DNA of 64,000 bases. It comes from Dyadobacter beijingensis DSM 21582. Its GTDB lineage: Bacteria; Bacteroidota; Bacteroidia; Cytophagales; Spirosomataceae. The translations under genes were made by a program, and so were the position numbers. The notes under the pieces are model-generated. The model worked only from the letters and a program-made list of their open reading frames with translations, searched no databases and had not been told where the DNA came from. Positions 45,295 to 56,300 of this stretch are shown in pieces. The stretch's first letter is position 1. The number at the start of each line of letters is the position of its first letter. Location of the stretch: positions 62,001 to 126,000 of the forward strand of contig NZ_KB907788.1 of NCBI RefSeq assembly GCF_000382205.1, given 5' to 3'.

Positions 45295-46116
45295 ATGTAC
45301 ATACCTGATGATGCCATAGAGAGGCTCTGGCACGTGTGCCTGCCCTACATTACCAGTATCAAAACCATGATCGCTCACAAGCACTACTGCTACAAGGTAG
45401 CCGTAAGTCTCGATCACAAAATCGAATGCCGCGTAGACGATTCCGATTACGAAGCCATGAGAGGCTTTATTATGAATAGCAATGCCTCTCACAAATGTAT
45501 TTCTCCCGACGGGCCCGTCCTCAGCATCCTGATTGAACCGCAAAGTCCCTGGGGAAACAAAATCAGGGAAATACTGAACGGACGCGTATTCGTCCGTTTC
45601 GAAGAAATTATGGATGTCGGGAAACTGGGGCATATTCTGCCGGTCGACCACGCCGAACTGGGCGATATCGATCTGATCCCGCATATTTTCCAACTGATGT
45701 ATACGATAACGGGCCTTGAAATCGAGGCGTCGGGCATGCTCGATCCGCGCGTGAGCCGCATTATCGATTATGTAGGCCAAAATCTTAAATCGGACATTAC
45801 GAACGAGGATATTCTGAACCTCACGCATTTGTCCTTCCACCGCACCCGCCATTTGTTTGCCAGTGAAACAGGCATCCCATTGTCCAGGTACATTTTATGG
45901 CAGCGCCTGCGCGGCACACTCAAAACCGTCCTGGAAACGGGCGAGTCGCTGTCCAGGGTCGCTGCCGAATACCAGTTTACCGACCTCTCGCATTTTCACA
46001 AGGCATTCAAGAACATTTTCGGATTAAACCCTTCCACATTTCTGACGGAATGCCGGGTGGTGGTGGAGGATGACCGGGATGTGGAAGAATCCGTGTTGAA
46101 TAGCGGTGACTTGTAA
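45295..46116 (+). CDS. AraC family regulator, paralogue 1
   Basis: 273 residues from the ATG at 45295 (the upstream extension from 45217 is not supported). The N-terminal 165 residues form a sensor domain with no family that I can name: VAVSLDHKIECRV, MRGFIMNSNASHKCIS, SILIEPQSPWGNKI. The C-terminal AraC domain has two helix-turn-helix motifs (ITNEDILNLTHLSFHRTRHLF and LSRVAAEYQFTDLSHFHKAF). The sensor domain matches that of the next gene motif by motif, so the pair arose by tandem duplication. Divergent from the small hypothetical and DsbA-like genes. Confidence 0.88.
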   Translation: MYIPDDAIERLWHVCLPYITSIKTMIAHKHYCYKVAVSLDHKIECRVDDSDYEAMRGFIMNSNASHKCISPDGPVLSILIEPQSPWGNKIREILNGRVFVRFEEIMDVGKLGHILPVDHAELGDIDLIPHIFQLMYTITGLEIEASGMLDPRVSRIIDYVGQNLKSDITNEDILNLTHLSFHRTRHLFASETGIPLSRYILWQRLRGTLKTVLETGESLSRVAAEYQFTDLSHFHKAFKNIFGLNPSTFLTECRVVVEDDRDVEESVLNSGDL

Positions 46117-46127
46117 ATTGGGGCTAA
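46111..46127 (+). promoter_or_regulatory. Conserved 17-base element at the end of AraC paralogue 1
   Basis: TTGTAAATTGGGGCTAA overlaps the stop codon of paralogue 1 and repeats the element at 45210-45226 (16 of 17 bases). It lies 155 bases before the paralogue 2 start. Confidence 0.4.
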
Positions 46128-46217
46128 TATTTCATTAAACGCCGGTTTTCTTCTCTCAAAAGGTTGTCGGGGAGGGACGTTTGTCTCATTTTAGCGTTCC
46201 CTTTTACTCGCACTGTC

Positions 46218-46234
46218 GGTTTCGGACCGAAACC
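46218..46234. promoter_or_regulatory. 17-bp dyad upstream of AraC paralogue 2
   Basis: GGTTTCGGACCGAAACC is a perfect inverted repeat (8-base arms around one A), 48 bases upstream of the ATG. No T-run follows, so an operator is favoured over a terminator. Confidence 0.5.
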
Positions 46235-46282
46235 ACGCCCAACATGAATTAAACATTTTGAAAGAACCGGGTTAGCGCGTTT

Positions 46283-47095
46283 ATGAAATTATCTGTTTCT
46301 GCTGATTCCCTGTCCAGGGAATTGCGGGATTGTAGTATCTCTTATATTGTCCAATCACTGAATCACGCTGTGCAAACGCAGAACAGGTATGGCGTCAAGA
46401 TCGCAGTGGGTTTGGGTAGTACAATTGACTTGGAAATTAATGGCCTTTCCCAAAAAGGGGTCAGGGGTTTTATTATCGATCGCAATGTGCGGCATCGCTG
46501 CATTTGCGAGGGTACCATCCTGTTTATCAGTCTCATCGAGCCAGCGAGCCGATGGGGCCGCGACCTGCGGTTGCAGCTGTCGGGAAGGGAGTTTTGCGTG
46601 ATCGAGGAGGTTATCGCGCTGGGGGAAATCGATGCGATAATGCCCGTCGGCGTGGAGCAAATGGAGCCCCGGGAGGTGGCCCGGCGTGTGCAGACTTTCT
46701 TCATGCGGATATTCGAAAAAGTGCAGCGCTCCCAGGCGAGGACGATGGACGACCGCATGGAACGGGTAGTGGCATACATCGACAGCAACCTGACGAAAAA
46801 CATTGAGCTATCGGAAGTTGCGAACCTGGCCTACCTGTCGCCGCACCGTTTCCGTCACCTGTTTACCGAGCAGGTGGGGCTTCCTTTCACTCAATACATT
46901 ATCTGGCAGCGCCTGAAAAAGTCCGTGCATGCCATCGCGACGGGCGATATGACGCTGGGCGAAGCGGTGGAGAAATTCGGGTTTACGGATCAGGCGCATT
47001 TCAGTAATGCATTTAAAAAGATGTTCGGGGTTTTCCCACGGGCTTTTTTACAAACTTCCCTGATCGTTTTGCCCGCGCCGGGCCATAAAGAATAG
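46283..47095 (+). CDS. AraC family regulator, paralogue 2
   Basis: 270 residues. Same architecture as the upstream gene: sensor domain with VKIAVGLGSTIDLEI, VRGFIIDRNVRHRCIC and ISLIEPASRWGRDL aligned to the equivalents in paralogue 1, then AraC helices (ELSEVANLAYLSPHRFRHLF; LGEAVEKFGFTDQAHFSNAF). Both paralogues keep GLPFTQYIIWQRL / GIPLSRYILWQRL between the two helix-turn-helix units. The role may be paired sensing of related ligands (inference). Confidence 0.88.
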   Translation: MKLSVSADSLSRELRDCSISYIVQSLNHAVQTQNRYGVKIAVGLGSTIDLEINGLSQKGVRGFIIDRNVRHRCICEGTILFISLIEPASRWGRDLRLQLSGREFCVIEEVIALGEIDAIMPVGVEQMEPREVARRVQTFFMRIFEKVQRSQARTMDDRMERVVAYIDSNLTKNIELSEVANLAYLSPHRFRHLFTEQVGLPFTQYIIWQRLKKSVHAIATGDMTLGEAVEKFGFTDQAHFSNAFKKMFGVFPRAFLQTSLIVLPAPGHKE

Positions 47096-47403
47096 CCTTA
47101 ATTTACAATGGGGCAATGTTTGGGAAACGCTAATTTTGAAATGAGTAAAAGGGGATTTATTCAAATAATGCCCATGCGAAACCCGATGAACGATCGTTCT
47201 GAGGGTTTTTTATGTCCGCTCCCGCGCCCTGCGCGACAGTTCAGGTTTTCTGCTGTTAAATTTTTGTAACCGATACGCGATTTGCCGTGTATTCTGTTAA
47301 CTTTGTATATAGGTATCCCAAAAAAGTATAGCCGGCACCGTTCTTCTGCTGGCACCCGCTCGACGTTCCTGATGCATTTTCTTTCAACTCTTCTGACGAC
47401 GCT
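47096..47403. other. 308-base spacer upstream of the LRR protein
   Basis: The left end (47100-47140) has TTTACAATGGGGCAAT and TAATTTTG, loosely like the elements near the AraC genes. A TAACTTTG box at 47298-47305 is the best promoter candidate for the LRR gene, although its -33 spacing (TTTG at 47281) is short. Confidence 0.4.
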
Positions 47404-49350
47404 ATGAAAAAATGTCTGCTTGCATTGCTTTGCTTTTGCTCGATCCAGCTGTTTGGCCAGGGAACACTCGAAAGCGACCGGCTCGCGCTGGTAGCTATCT
47501 ATAATGCGACAGCCGCCGGCGGCGGCGGTGAATATTATAACGACCTGAGCGATTGGGTCGTGCCGGGAGCGCCGGGGGATAATCCGTGCGGATGGTCGGG
47601 CGTGACGTGTACGGGCGGCCGCGTGACGCGCCTCGATTTCAGTAACGCGGAAATGCAGGGACCGATCGCACCTGAAATTGGTAACCTCTCGGCACTGACT
47701 TACCTGAATGTACAGGGATCGGGCGAAGAAATGTCCCACCTCGTGGGGGAAATTCCCTTGACATTAGGCAACCTCACGAACCTGGAATACCTGAATCTCA
47801 GCGGTAATGTGTTTGAATGGACCAATGTGGCCGTGATCGGAAACCTGATCAATCTGAAAGAGCTGATCATGGATACGCGCGGAAACTACCCGGCGGCATT
47901 TGGAAACCTTGTCAACCTGGAAAGCTGCACGCTGGGGGATTATGGCCCCTGGAGGTTCAGTAACACCCAGTTTCCGGAGGCCATCTATCAATGGACGAAA
48001 ATCAAGCATTTGAAGCTGGGCGGCCTGGTGTTTACCACACCCATTACCGATCAGATCGGGACGTTGAGCAACCTGGAAACACTGGAACTGGGCGCATTGA
48101 CAGGCAACCTCCCTGCCGGCATTGGCAACCTTTCAAAACTCACGCGCCTTGCCATCGAGGGCCACTACATGGTAGGCCAGCCGCGGACGATCCCTGCGGA
48201 AATTGGGAATCTGACTAACCTGACCTATTTGCAGTTCATCAACAGCGGCCTGGTGGGGCCGATACCGTCCAGTTTGACAAACCTGACGAATCTTACGGAA
48301 TTGAATTTGAGCGGGAACAATTTTTCAGGCAGTATTCCTGGCTTTTTGGGCCAGATTCCCAGCCTTCGTAATTTAAACCTGGGACAAAATGAGTTCTCCG
48401 GCGTTGTCCCTGCTGAGCTGACCAACCTTCCCAATCTGGTAAATCTCAGTTTATTAATGAACCGCCTCACGGGTCCCTTGCCGAATTTCTCTGCTTCTCC
48501 GGCCAATTTGAAGATCAACCTGGTATTCAATGCATTCACTTACGCCGGATTGGAAGAGAACCTGGCGAAGCTCGACGGGTATTTCTGGCAGTCGGATGTG
48601 GCGATGTATACCAATGGCGTGAAAGCGAGCCAGACGTCCGGCCCACCGGCGATGCTGTCGGTCAATGTGGGAGGAACGCCCGCCAATAACACATATTACT
48701 GGTACAAAAATGGAATTTTACAGGCTACCAATGTCGGCAACCCGAATTTTCAGGCGAATGACGAGGCTCGGTATCACGTCGTGATCACGAACAAAGTGCT
48801 CACGAAGCTGAACCTCCAGAGCGTCAGCTACACGATTACGCGCCTGCCTGTCACGCTGGTGAGCTTTGACGGCTTTCATGAGAACGGCCGCAGCAAACTG
48901 GAATGGAAAACTACGTCGGAAACCAATAACAAAGGATTCGAAATCCAGCGCAGCGCCGATGCGCGGACTTTCGAGAATATCGGCTTTGTAGATGGCAACG
49001 GCGATACGGAAGACGACAAAACCTATCATTTCACCGATCTGAACCCGTTTGCAGTTACCTATTACCGGTTGAAGCAGCTCGACCACGACGGGAAATCTGA
49101 ATTTTCGCGGGTGATCGCCTTGAAGAGCGACGCGGCGGTCCTCAAAATTTTTCCTAACCCCGCACAGGATTTCCTGACCATTTCCGGCATGCTTACCAGG
49201 CAGCGCATTTCAATCGTAGATCCCAATGGAAGGACGGTTTTGAAACGCGAAGTGTCGGATAAAGAGCCGGTTAGCATTAGCCGATTGCCTTCCGGTCTTT
49301 ACACCGTCGTCATTGGTTCCGAGGTTAAAAAGCTGTTGATCAGCAGATAA
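47404..49350 (+). CDS. Secreted leucine-rich-repeat protein with type IX sorting domain
   Basis: 648 residues; signal peptide MKKCLLALLCFCSIQLFGQ. An N-cap like plant-type LRR proteins (LVAIYNATAAGGGGE, NPCGWSGVTCTGG) is followed by about a dozen repeats of the form LxxLTxLxLxxNxxxGxIPxxIGNL (residues 75-390). A linker, a beta-sandwich region (VTLVSFDGFHENGRSKLEW) and a C-terminal type IX sorting domain (LKIFPNPAQDFLTISG, ending GLYTVVIGSEVKKLLISR) complete it. Exported to the surface or medium, probably for adhesion or recognition. Plant-like LRRs in Cytophagia are common, so transfer from plants is not required. Confidence 0.92.
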   Translation: MKKCLLALLCFCSIQLFGQGTLESDRLALVAIYNATAAGGGGEYYNDLSDWVVPGAPGDNPCGWSGVTCTGGRVTRLDFSNAEMQGPIAPEIGNLSALTYLNVQGSGEEMSHLVGEIPLTLGNLTNLEYLNLSGNVFEWTNVAVIGNLINLKELIMDTRGNYPAAFGNLVNLESCTLGDYGPWRFSNTQFPEAIYQWTKIKHLKLGGLVFTTPITDQIGTLSNLETLELGALTGNLPAGIGNLSKLTRLAIEGHYMVGQPRTIPAEIGNLTNLTYLQFINSGLVGPIPSSLTNLTNLTELNLSGNNFSGSIPGFLGQIPSLRNLNLGQNEFSGVVPAELTNLPNLVNLSLLMNRLTGPLPNFSASPANLKINLVFNAFTYAGLEENLAKLDGYFWQSDVAMYTNGVKASQTSGPPAMLSVNVGGTPANNTYYWYKNGILQATNVGNPNFQANDEARYHVVITNKVLTKLNLQSVSYTITRLPVTLVSFDGFHENGRSKLEWKTTSETNNKGFEIQRSADARTFENIGFVDGNGDTEDDKTYHFTDLNPFAVTYYRLKQLDHDGKSEFSRVIALKSDAAVLKIFPNPAQDFLTISGMLTRQRISIVDPNGRTVLKREVSDKEPVSISRLPSGLYTVVIGSEVKKLLISR

Positions 49351-49371
49351 ATGCGTGCCCGGCCTGTATCA

Positions 49372-51555
49372 TTATGGCAGCCGGAACGCCATTACCGAGC
49401 CTGACGGGTTCTCTTTCGTCCCGCCTACCGACAACGCCACGTACTGTTTGCCACCGCTCATGTAGGTGCAGGCGGTGGCGTTGGCTATACCCGGGAGCTG
49501 CGTCTGCCAGAGAAGTTTGCCTGTCTTTTTATCGAATGCGCGGAGCTGGCGGTCCTGGGTACCGCTGATGAAGATCAGCCCGCCCGCCGTGACGATCGGG
49601 CCGGCTGAGCCTTCCTGGCCGGTTTCGGGAGCACCTTCTGGCTGGCGTTTTTCGTCGTTGCCGAGCGTCACCTGCCATTCGTATTCACCCGTGCTGAGGT
49701 TGATCGCATGGAGCGTACCCCAGGGCGGGCGCAATGCCGGGTTCCCCTGCGGGTCGCGGAAATGGCCGTATGCGGTAAGGTTCAGGTATTTGTCGGCGCC
49801 TTTTTGAGTTTGCCCGGTTTCCTGCTTGGTCACTTTCGCCGAGTTTTGCGGGCGGTCGAAGAGGAACGCGATCATGCCTTTTTCCTTTCCCTTGATGGCC
49901 GAAGCGAATGCGGGCATTTTACCGCCGCCTTTTTTGATCTTGTCCAAAGCCGCCTCGCGCGTCATGCGGTTGCGCAGGCCGATGAGCGACGGATAATTAG
50001 GCTCGTCGCCGTTTTTGTCCTTGCCGTGGCAGGCTACGCAATAGGTCATGTACAGTGTTTTTCCCTGATCGTATACCGTTTGGTCTTTGGCTTCCTGTTC
50101 CAGGTCCACCTTTTTCATCGACTGTATTTCCGGCGAATCATTGGATTTTACAAAAAGCACCGTCGAAGCCGGGTCATAGGCCGCACCGCCCCATTCTGCC
50201 CCGCCGCGTGTGCCTGGGAGCATTAGCGTGCCTTTCAGGTCGGGTGGGGTGAACAGGCCTTCATAGCGCATCGAACGGAATTTTTTCACGATCGAATCGT
50301 GCCCCGCGTCGGTGTAATGCGTGAGATCGGCCTCGGTCATCCATTGGCGGGCAAATGGCTTGGGTTTCAGTGGGAACGGCTGGGTAGGCGAGGCATATTC
50401 GCCGGGAATGTTGGAGGCCGGGACTTTGCGTTCTTCGATCGGGAAGAGCGGCTCGCCCGTTTCGCGGTTGAACACAAATACGAACCCGTGCTTGGTAACC
50501 TGCGCCACGGCGTCGATTTGTTTGCCGTCGCGGTTTACGGTGACCAGGTTCGGCGGGGCGGGGAGGTCGTAATCCCACAAATCGTGGTGTACGAGCTGAT
50601 AATGCCATATGTATTTGCCCGTGGCGGCGTCGAGGGCCACCACGCTGTTGCCGTAGAGGTTATCGCCCTTGCGGTCGGCCCCGTAGAAGTCATAGGAAGG
50701 CGAGCCGGTGGCGAGAAATACGATCCCGCGTTTCAAATCGATGCTCATGCCGGCCCAGTCGTTCACGCCGCCGGCATATTTGTAGGCATCCTTCGGCCAG
50801 GTTTCGTAGCCGGGCTCGCCAGGCAGGGGAATGGTGTGAAATGTCCATTCGAGCTTGCCGGTTTTGCAATTGTAAGCACGGATATAGCCGGGCTGGGCAC
50901 CATATAGTTCCGAAACTTCGGCCCCCATGATCAGTAAATCCTTGAAAACAATGCCGGGTGACGTCGGGATGACGGAAATCGTCTCCGGGTCGTCGCGCAG
51001 GCCGACATTCATGCTCACGCGGCCGTTTTTGCCGAATGTCGGGATGGGCTTGCCCGTTTTGGCGTCGAGCGCGAAGAGGTTGTCGCCGCCTGTGAAGAGA
51101 ATGCGCCTGTCGGGTTCGCCGGAGGGCGTGGTGCCTTCCCAGTACGTCACGCCGCGGCTCACCCCGCCGCCTTCCGCCCCGTCGAACGGGTCGAATTGCC
51201 AGAGCTCCCTTCCCGTTTGGGCATCGATGGCATAGGCCCAGTGTTTGGCGGAAGTGGTGTACATCACACCATCGACGATGATCGGGTTGCATTCACTGCT
51301 CCCGCCGCGGCTGCCTTCTTTCATGTCCCTATACTCGTGCGTCCAGGCGGGTTGCAGCTGGCTCACATTGGATGCATTGATCTGGTCGAGACCCGAGTAG
51401 CTCGTACTCGCGGCGTCGGCTTTGTAAACGCTCCACGAACGGTCTTCGGTGCTGCGGGTCTGGTAGGCGGCAAGCCCCGCGAATGCGGCAATAGCGGGTA
51501 TGACGACCAGGTTTTTGTGCAAGCGTCGTTTTCGAAATTTGTCAATTCCAATCAT
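49372..51555 (-). CDS. PQQ-dependent dehydrogenase with an inserted cytochrome c domain
   Basis: 727 residues; N-terminal membrane anchor (NLVVIPAIAAFAGLAAYQ). An eight-bladed quinoprotein propeller (WQFDPFDGAEGGGVSRG, AYNCKTGKLEWTFHT, NSVVALDAATGKYIWHYQ) is interrupted near residues 490-560 by a cytochrome c domain: heme motif C506-V-A-C509-H510 and axial Met in GGGKMPAFAS. The propeller closes with GPIVTAGGLIFISGTQDRQL. Such enzymes oxidise glucose or other polyols in the periplasm and pass electrons to the respiratory chain. Single gene, convergent with the LRR gene. Confidence 0.92.
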   Translation of the reverse strand: MIGIDKFRKRRLHKNLVVIPAIAAFAGLAAYQTRSTEDRSWSVYKADAASTSYSGLDQINASNVSQLQPAWTHEYRDMKEGSRGGSSECNPIIVDGVMYTTSAKHWAYAIDAQTGRELWQFDPFDGAEGGGVSRGVTYWEGTTPSGEPDRRILFTGGDNLFALDAKTGKPIPTFGKNGRVSMNVGLRDDPETISVIPTSPGIVFKDLLIMGAEVSELYGAQPGYIRAYNCKTGKLEWTFHTIPLPGEPGYETWPKDAYKYAGGVNDWAGMSIDLKRGIVFLATGSPSYDFYGADRKGDNLYGNSVVALDAATGKYIWHYQLVHHDLWDYDLPAPPNLVTVNRDGKQIDAVAQVTKHGFVFVFNRETGEPLFPIEERKVPASNIPGEYASPTQPFPLKPKPFARQWMTEADLTHYTDAGHDSIVKKFRSMRYEGLFTPPDLKGTLMLPGTRGGAEWGGAAYDPASTVLFVKSNDSPEIQSMKKVDLEQEAKDQTVYDQGKTLYMTYCVACHGKDKNGDEPNYPSLIGLRNRMTREAALDKIKKGGGKMPAFASAIKGKEKGMIAFLFDRPQNSAKVTKQETGQTQKGADKYLNLTAYGHFRDPQGNPALRPPWGTLHAINLSTGEYEWQVTLGNDEKRQPEGAPETGQEGSAGPIVTAGGLIFISGTQDRQLRAFDKKTGKLLWQTQLPGIANATACTYMSGGKQYVALSVGGTKENPSGSVMAFRLP

Positions 51556-51710
51556 AAAAGGGTTTTCTCGAATAAAGGGTCAGGGATGAAGCAACGCGCG
51601 GGTGCATTTGGGTTACAAAAGTCCCGAAAACGTCCGTTTTACTATGCTGTAAGCAGCGGCGGCATGCAATCTGTCCGATGCATGCCGCCGGGTTCAACAC
51701 CGTGGTTCTG

Positions 51711-53276
51711 CTAGTTCCAGTCGTTGGCGATATCCGCCCCGAGCGCCTGGTTGGAATTACGTTCCGCGATCGGGATCGGAAGCAATACGTGCTTATCGAG
51801 AAACGGCTCCTGGCCGGGACCTGCCGGGTGTTCGGCATTGAGTGTTTCCTTGGCAATGCCCCAGCGGTTGAGGTCGAACCACCGCGATTGCTCTCCCGCC
51901 AGCTCGATCCGCCTTTCGCGGCGCAGTGCGGTGCGCGCGTCGGCCTGGGCCAGTGTGGTCGGGTAATTTTTGGCCATGACGCTCGGGCGGTTACGGACCT
52001 GGTTCATGTAACCAATGCCCTTCGCAATATCCGCGCCGCCTTTTTCAATATGGCTTTCCGCGAGCATGAGGAGCACATCCGCGTAGCGCATAACGTGCGT
52101 GTTAATGCCGCTCATCGGCGCCTCGGTGTATTTCTGAAATTCGTAAGGCTCGTATTTGCGGTAACGATTGCTGTAAAAATCGAACGGGAAAGGAATGGGC
52201 CCGGCGGCACAATGGTCGCAGTACTCGGTATCGCCGCCATTCGTCGCGCTGCCGTAGAAAGTCAGTGCGGCGCGGGGATCGATGTAGCCCGCGGCACCGG
52301 TAGCCGGGTCGTTATATTTGTGTGCGGCGACCAACGCATTCGAAATCGTTACGTTTTCCCAGTCGTTGAAGCCGTATTCCTGCGCGCGTCCGGTGTGGAA
52401 TGTCTTGCCGTCCTCGCCTTCCCAGCCGCCGAACATGTAGTACTGCGTGTTGGAAGTGGTATAAGTGTGGTTTACGGCAAAAAGCACCTCGGGCGTATTG
52501 ATATTGTCTTCCCCAAACAGATGATCGTAGCTGGGGTCCAACGCGTAGGTGAAAGGTGCGGCGGTCAGTTTGGTGAGCTCGGTAATGGCCTGGTCGTATT
52601 TCTTTTGGAATAAATAGGTACGGCCCAGGAAGCCGATCGCGGCACCTTTGGTGGCCCGGCCGAGCTGGTCGGCGGGATATTGCACAGGCAGGTCGGGGAT
52701 GGCGAGGGAAAATTCGCTTTCCACCACTTTCCAGATTTCTTCCACCGAGGCACGCGGTGTTGCGTTGACTTTGGATTCGTCATAAGTCATTTTCAATGGC
52801 ACGCGGCCCCAGTTGGTCACGAGATTGAAATAAGCAAATCCGCGCAGCCAATGCGCTTCGGCAATGTATTGCTTTTTCAATGTTTCTTCCGACGCGTCGG
52901 CCGGCGTCCAGGTTTCCATTACTTTCAATGCGAGATTGGCCCGGAAAACCATGCGGTACAGCGACGACCACAATGCGACGATATCTTCATTGTTGTTGGT
53001 GAAACTGTAATCCGTCAATTGCAGCTCCGTACCCACGAGTGCGCTCGATCGCTCGGCCTCGTTCGCGAGCAGGTCGAAAATAAAGTACCACTCGCGCGAC
53101 ATCATGCCCATGTGGCTGAACACCGTGTAGGTGGCGATAATGGCTTCGTTGAACTGTGTTTTGGTTTTGAAATAGGTTTCATCCGTGTAGGTATTCTCGT
53201 TCTTCACGTCGAGCAGGCTGTCGCTGCAAGCGGTCAGGAGCATTGCCGTACACAGAAATAGCTTTATCCTTTTCAT
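51711..53276 (-). CDS. SusD/RagB-type lipoprotein (second locus)
   Basis: 521 residues, lipobox LLTAC (Cys17). SusD N-terminal segment (LLDVKNENTYTDETYFKTKT) and the C-terminal signature (RRERRIELAGEQSRWFDLNRW). Partner of the upstream SusC (33-base gap). Only about half the residues in the variable middle resemble the first SusD here, so the two loci handle different substrates (inference). Confidence 0.94.
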   Translation of the reverse strand: MKRIKLFLCTAMLLTACSDSLLDVKNENTYTDETYFKTKTQFNEAIIATYTVFSHMGMMSREWYFIFDLLANEAERSSALVGTELQLTDYSFTNNNEDIVALWSSLYRMVFRANLALKVMETWTPADASEETLKKQYIAEAHWLRGFAYFNLVTNWGRVPLKMTYDESKVNATPRASVEEIWKVVESEFSLAIPDLPVQYPADQLGRATKGAAIGFLGRTYLFQKKYDQAITELTKLTAAPFTYALDPSYDHLFGEDNINTPEVLFAVNHTYTTSNTQYYMFGGWEGEDGKTFHTGRAQEYGFNDWENVTISNALVAAHKYNDPATGAAGYIDPRAALTFYGSATNGGDTEYCDHCAAGPIPFPFDFYSNRYRKYEPYEFQKYTEAPMSGINTHVMRYADVLLMLAESHIEKGGADIAKGIGYMNQVRNRPSVMAKNYPTTLAQADARTALRRERRIELAGEQSRWFDLNRWGIAKETLNAEHPAGPGQEPFLDKHVLLPIPIAERNSNQALGADIANDWN

Positions 53277-53309
53277 GTCTTTCTGTTTAGAGAAGCTTAA
53301 AATGTTGAT

Positions 53310-56300
53310 CTAGAAGCCGAGTTGAAGCCCGAGCATGAATGTGCGCGGCTGCGGCACCTGGCCGGTATCGATGCCGCGCCCGAAGATGAAATCGCCGCTA
53401 CCGGTCACCTCCGGGTCATAACCCGAATACCCGGTGAATGTGAACAGGTTCTGGGCCGTCACGTACACACGCAGGCTGGAAATAATGTCGCCTGTCGATG
53501 GTTTGATCTTCGCCCCCGGCACGGTATAACCGAGCGTCACATTGCGGAAGCGGGCATACGGGCCGTTTTCGACATACCACGACGAGTTGCGCAGGTTGGC
53601 GGCGGTACCGTAGTTCTGTCCGGCGCGGGCGATGTCGGTCATATCGCCCGGGTTTTGCCAGCGGTTTAGTACGGTGGTTTTGGTATTGAAAGGCAATGCG
53701 ACGCCTTCGAGGTAGTACTTGGTACCGTTAATGATCTGCACGCCGGCCACGCCCTGCAAGGTGGCCATGAAATCGAAGTTCTTGTAATTCAGGTTGATAT
53801 CCACGCCGTAGGTCAGCTTCGGGATAGGACTGCCAAGGAAAGTCTGGTCGGCGAAGGTAACCTGGCCGTCGCCGTCGATATCTTCGAAAATGCGGTCGCC
53901 GGGAAGCAGGCCCGCCTGGTACACCGCATTCGGATCGCCCGATTTCTGGCGCGCCAATGCATTGTATTTCTCGATATCGGCATTGTCGATCGCTACGTGG
54001 TCGTATTTATAACCGTAAAATGCGCCGATCGGCTGGCCCACTTCCGTGCGCGACATGGCGGGTACCGAGTAGAATGCGCCCGCGATAATGGGTACCGCGC
54101 CCTGCGTTCCCAGCGAAGTTACCTGGTTTTTGTTATAGGCCCCGTTCACATTGATGCTGTACCGCAGGTCTTTGGAAGTGCCGTTATAGCCCAATGTCAG
54201 CTCAAAACCCTTGTTAAACGCCGAGGCCGCATTGATCAGCTGGCTCGCCGATGCGCCGCTCACGCCCCCGTAGCCGGTCGAGAGGGCCACCGGTACTTCC
54301 ACGAGCAGGTCTTTGTTTTTACGGTTATAATAGCCCGCGCTCACGCTGAAACGGTTATGAAAGAACGTCGCGTCCAGGCCGACGTCGATCGTCGAGGTTT
54401 CCTCCCATTTCAGATTCGGGGTGGATGGAATGGCCACGGTGGCACCGTTGACGAGGGTTTCGTTCGGGCCGAGCGGGTAAGTGACGCTGTTGCCGGAACC
54501 TGTCCAGACCGTCGACTGGTAGGAAAACCCGTTGATATTCGAATTACCGGTTTTTCCCCAGCTCGTACGCAGTTTCAGGTCGGAGATGAAGGGGATATTT
54601 TTCATGAACGCTTCGTCGGAAATGCGCCAGCCGAGGCCCGCCGACGGGAAATAGCCTACCCGGTTGTCTTTGGCAAAAAGTGACGTAGCATCGCGTCGGC
54701 CGGTGAGCGTCAGGATGTATTTTTCTTTGAAATTGTAGTTCACGCGGGCAAAATAGGAGATGAAGCGCGAGTTGGAATTGGCCGCGCCCGAACTGAAATT
54801 CACCGTTTTCGCCACGCCGATCTGGTGGATTTCGGTATTGGCGAAGTTGCTGCCGACGAGGTTTACCGAGCGCGACAAATGCCCGTCGCGGTAGGAGTTA
54901 CCGGCCGTGATGGTAATGCCGTGGTCTTTGAATTGTTTGTTATAGGTAAAATAGTTTTCCAGAATATAACTCAGGTTATAGCCATACCCCTCCGAGATCT
55001 GGCTTTGGGTTACGAGCTGGTTACCGGCATAAGTGGGGTTATAGGAGTAGTTTTGGCTGAAATTGTAGGTCCCCCCGAACTGCGTGCGGAAGCGCAGCCC
55101 TTCGATAATGTCGAGCTCGCCGTACAATTGCAGGTAATTGTTCAGGTTGCGGTTCTTGGTGTCGTATAAATTGGGGATAATGAGCGGGTTCTGCGAGTCG
55201 TTGCCGTCTTTGGCGCTCGTGGCGATGCCGTAGCCGCCGAGCGTGTTGGTCGGGTCGAGCACCGAAATGTACGGCGGCATGCGGAGGCCATTGAGGATAT
55301 TGGCCGTGTTGCCGTCCGACAGCTGGTAGCGGATATTGAGCTGCTGGCCCAGTTTAATGCGTTTGCCGATGTATTCTTCGAGATTGAAACGGAAGTTGGC
55401 GCGGGTAAAATCCAACGCCTGCACCTGGCTTTCCTGTTTGGTGTAACCGGTTGAAAAACTGTAAGTAACGTGTTCGGTGCCGCCGCCGATGTTAATGTGG
55501 TGCTCGGTCATTTTGGCGGTACGGAACATTTCCTTTTGCCAGTCGGTCTGCGTGATGTTGGCTTCCGGGGTAGCAAGGCGCGGCGGGAGGGGCTGGCCGT
55601 AATTGGTATACCATTCCTTCACGAGGTCGGTGTATTGCTGTGCATTGAGCATATCGAACTGCTTCCACGGCCGCGAAAGCCCGAAATAGCCATTGTAGGT
55701 CACCCGCGGTTTGCCGGTTTTGGGCAACCTCGTCGTCACCACCACCACGCCGTTAGCGCCCTGCGCACCGTAAATGGCCACGGAAGAAGCGTCTTTCAAT
55801 ACGCTGATGTACTCGATATCATAGGGGCTCAGCGAATTGAACATCGTGGCGTCGCTCTGGATACCGTCGATCACGTACAGGGGCGCGGCGCTCGTGAAGG
55901 AGCCCGTTCCGCGTACGACGATCTGCGCGCCGGCACCCGGTACCCCGCTGTTGTTCACCACCTGCACCCCCGCGATCTTGCCCTGCAAAAGCTGCGAACT
56001 GTTACTCACGCCCACGTCGCCGAAGTTTTTTCTGCTCAGCACGCCGACCGAACCCACCAGGTCCTTCCGCGATTGCTCGCCATACCCGATCACGACCAGC
56101 TCCTGCAATGCATTCACATTCTCGCTCATCACAATGTCGATCGTGGAGCGGTTGCCGACCACGACTTCCTGGCTGGCGAAGCCTACGAAGCTGAAAATCA
56201 ATGCAGCACTCCCGTCTTCCACCATTACCTGGTAGTTCCCGGCAAAGTCGGTGGTGACGCCGCGGTTGGTACCTTTCACGACGATGCTCACACCCGGCAG

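Noticed and set aside
47404-49350. LRR protein as a horizontally acquired plant gene.
   Set aside because: Signal peptide, type IX sorting domain and base composition match the surrounding genes; plant-like LRRs are widespread in Cytophagia.
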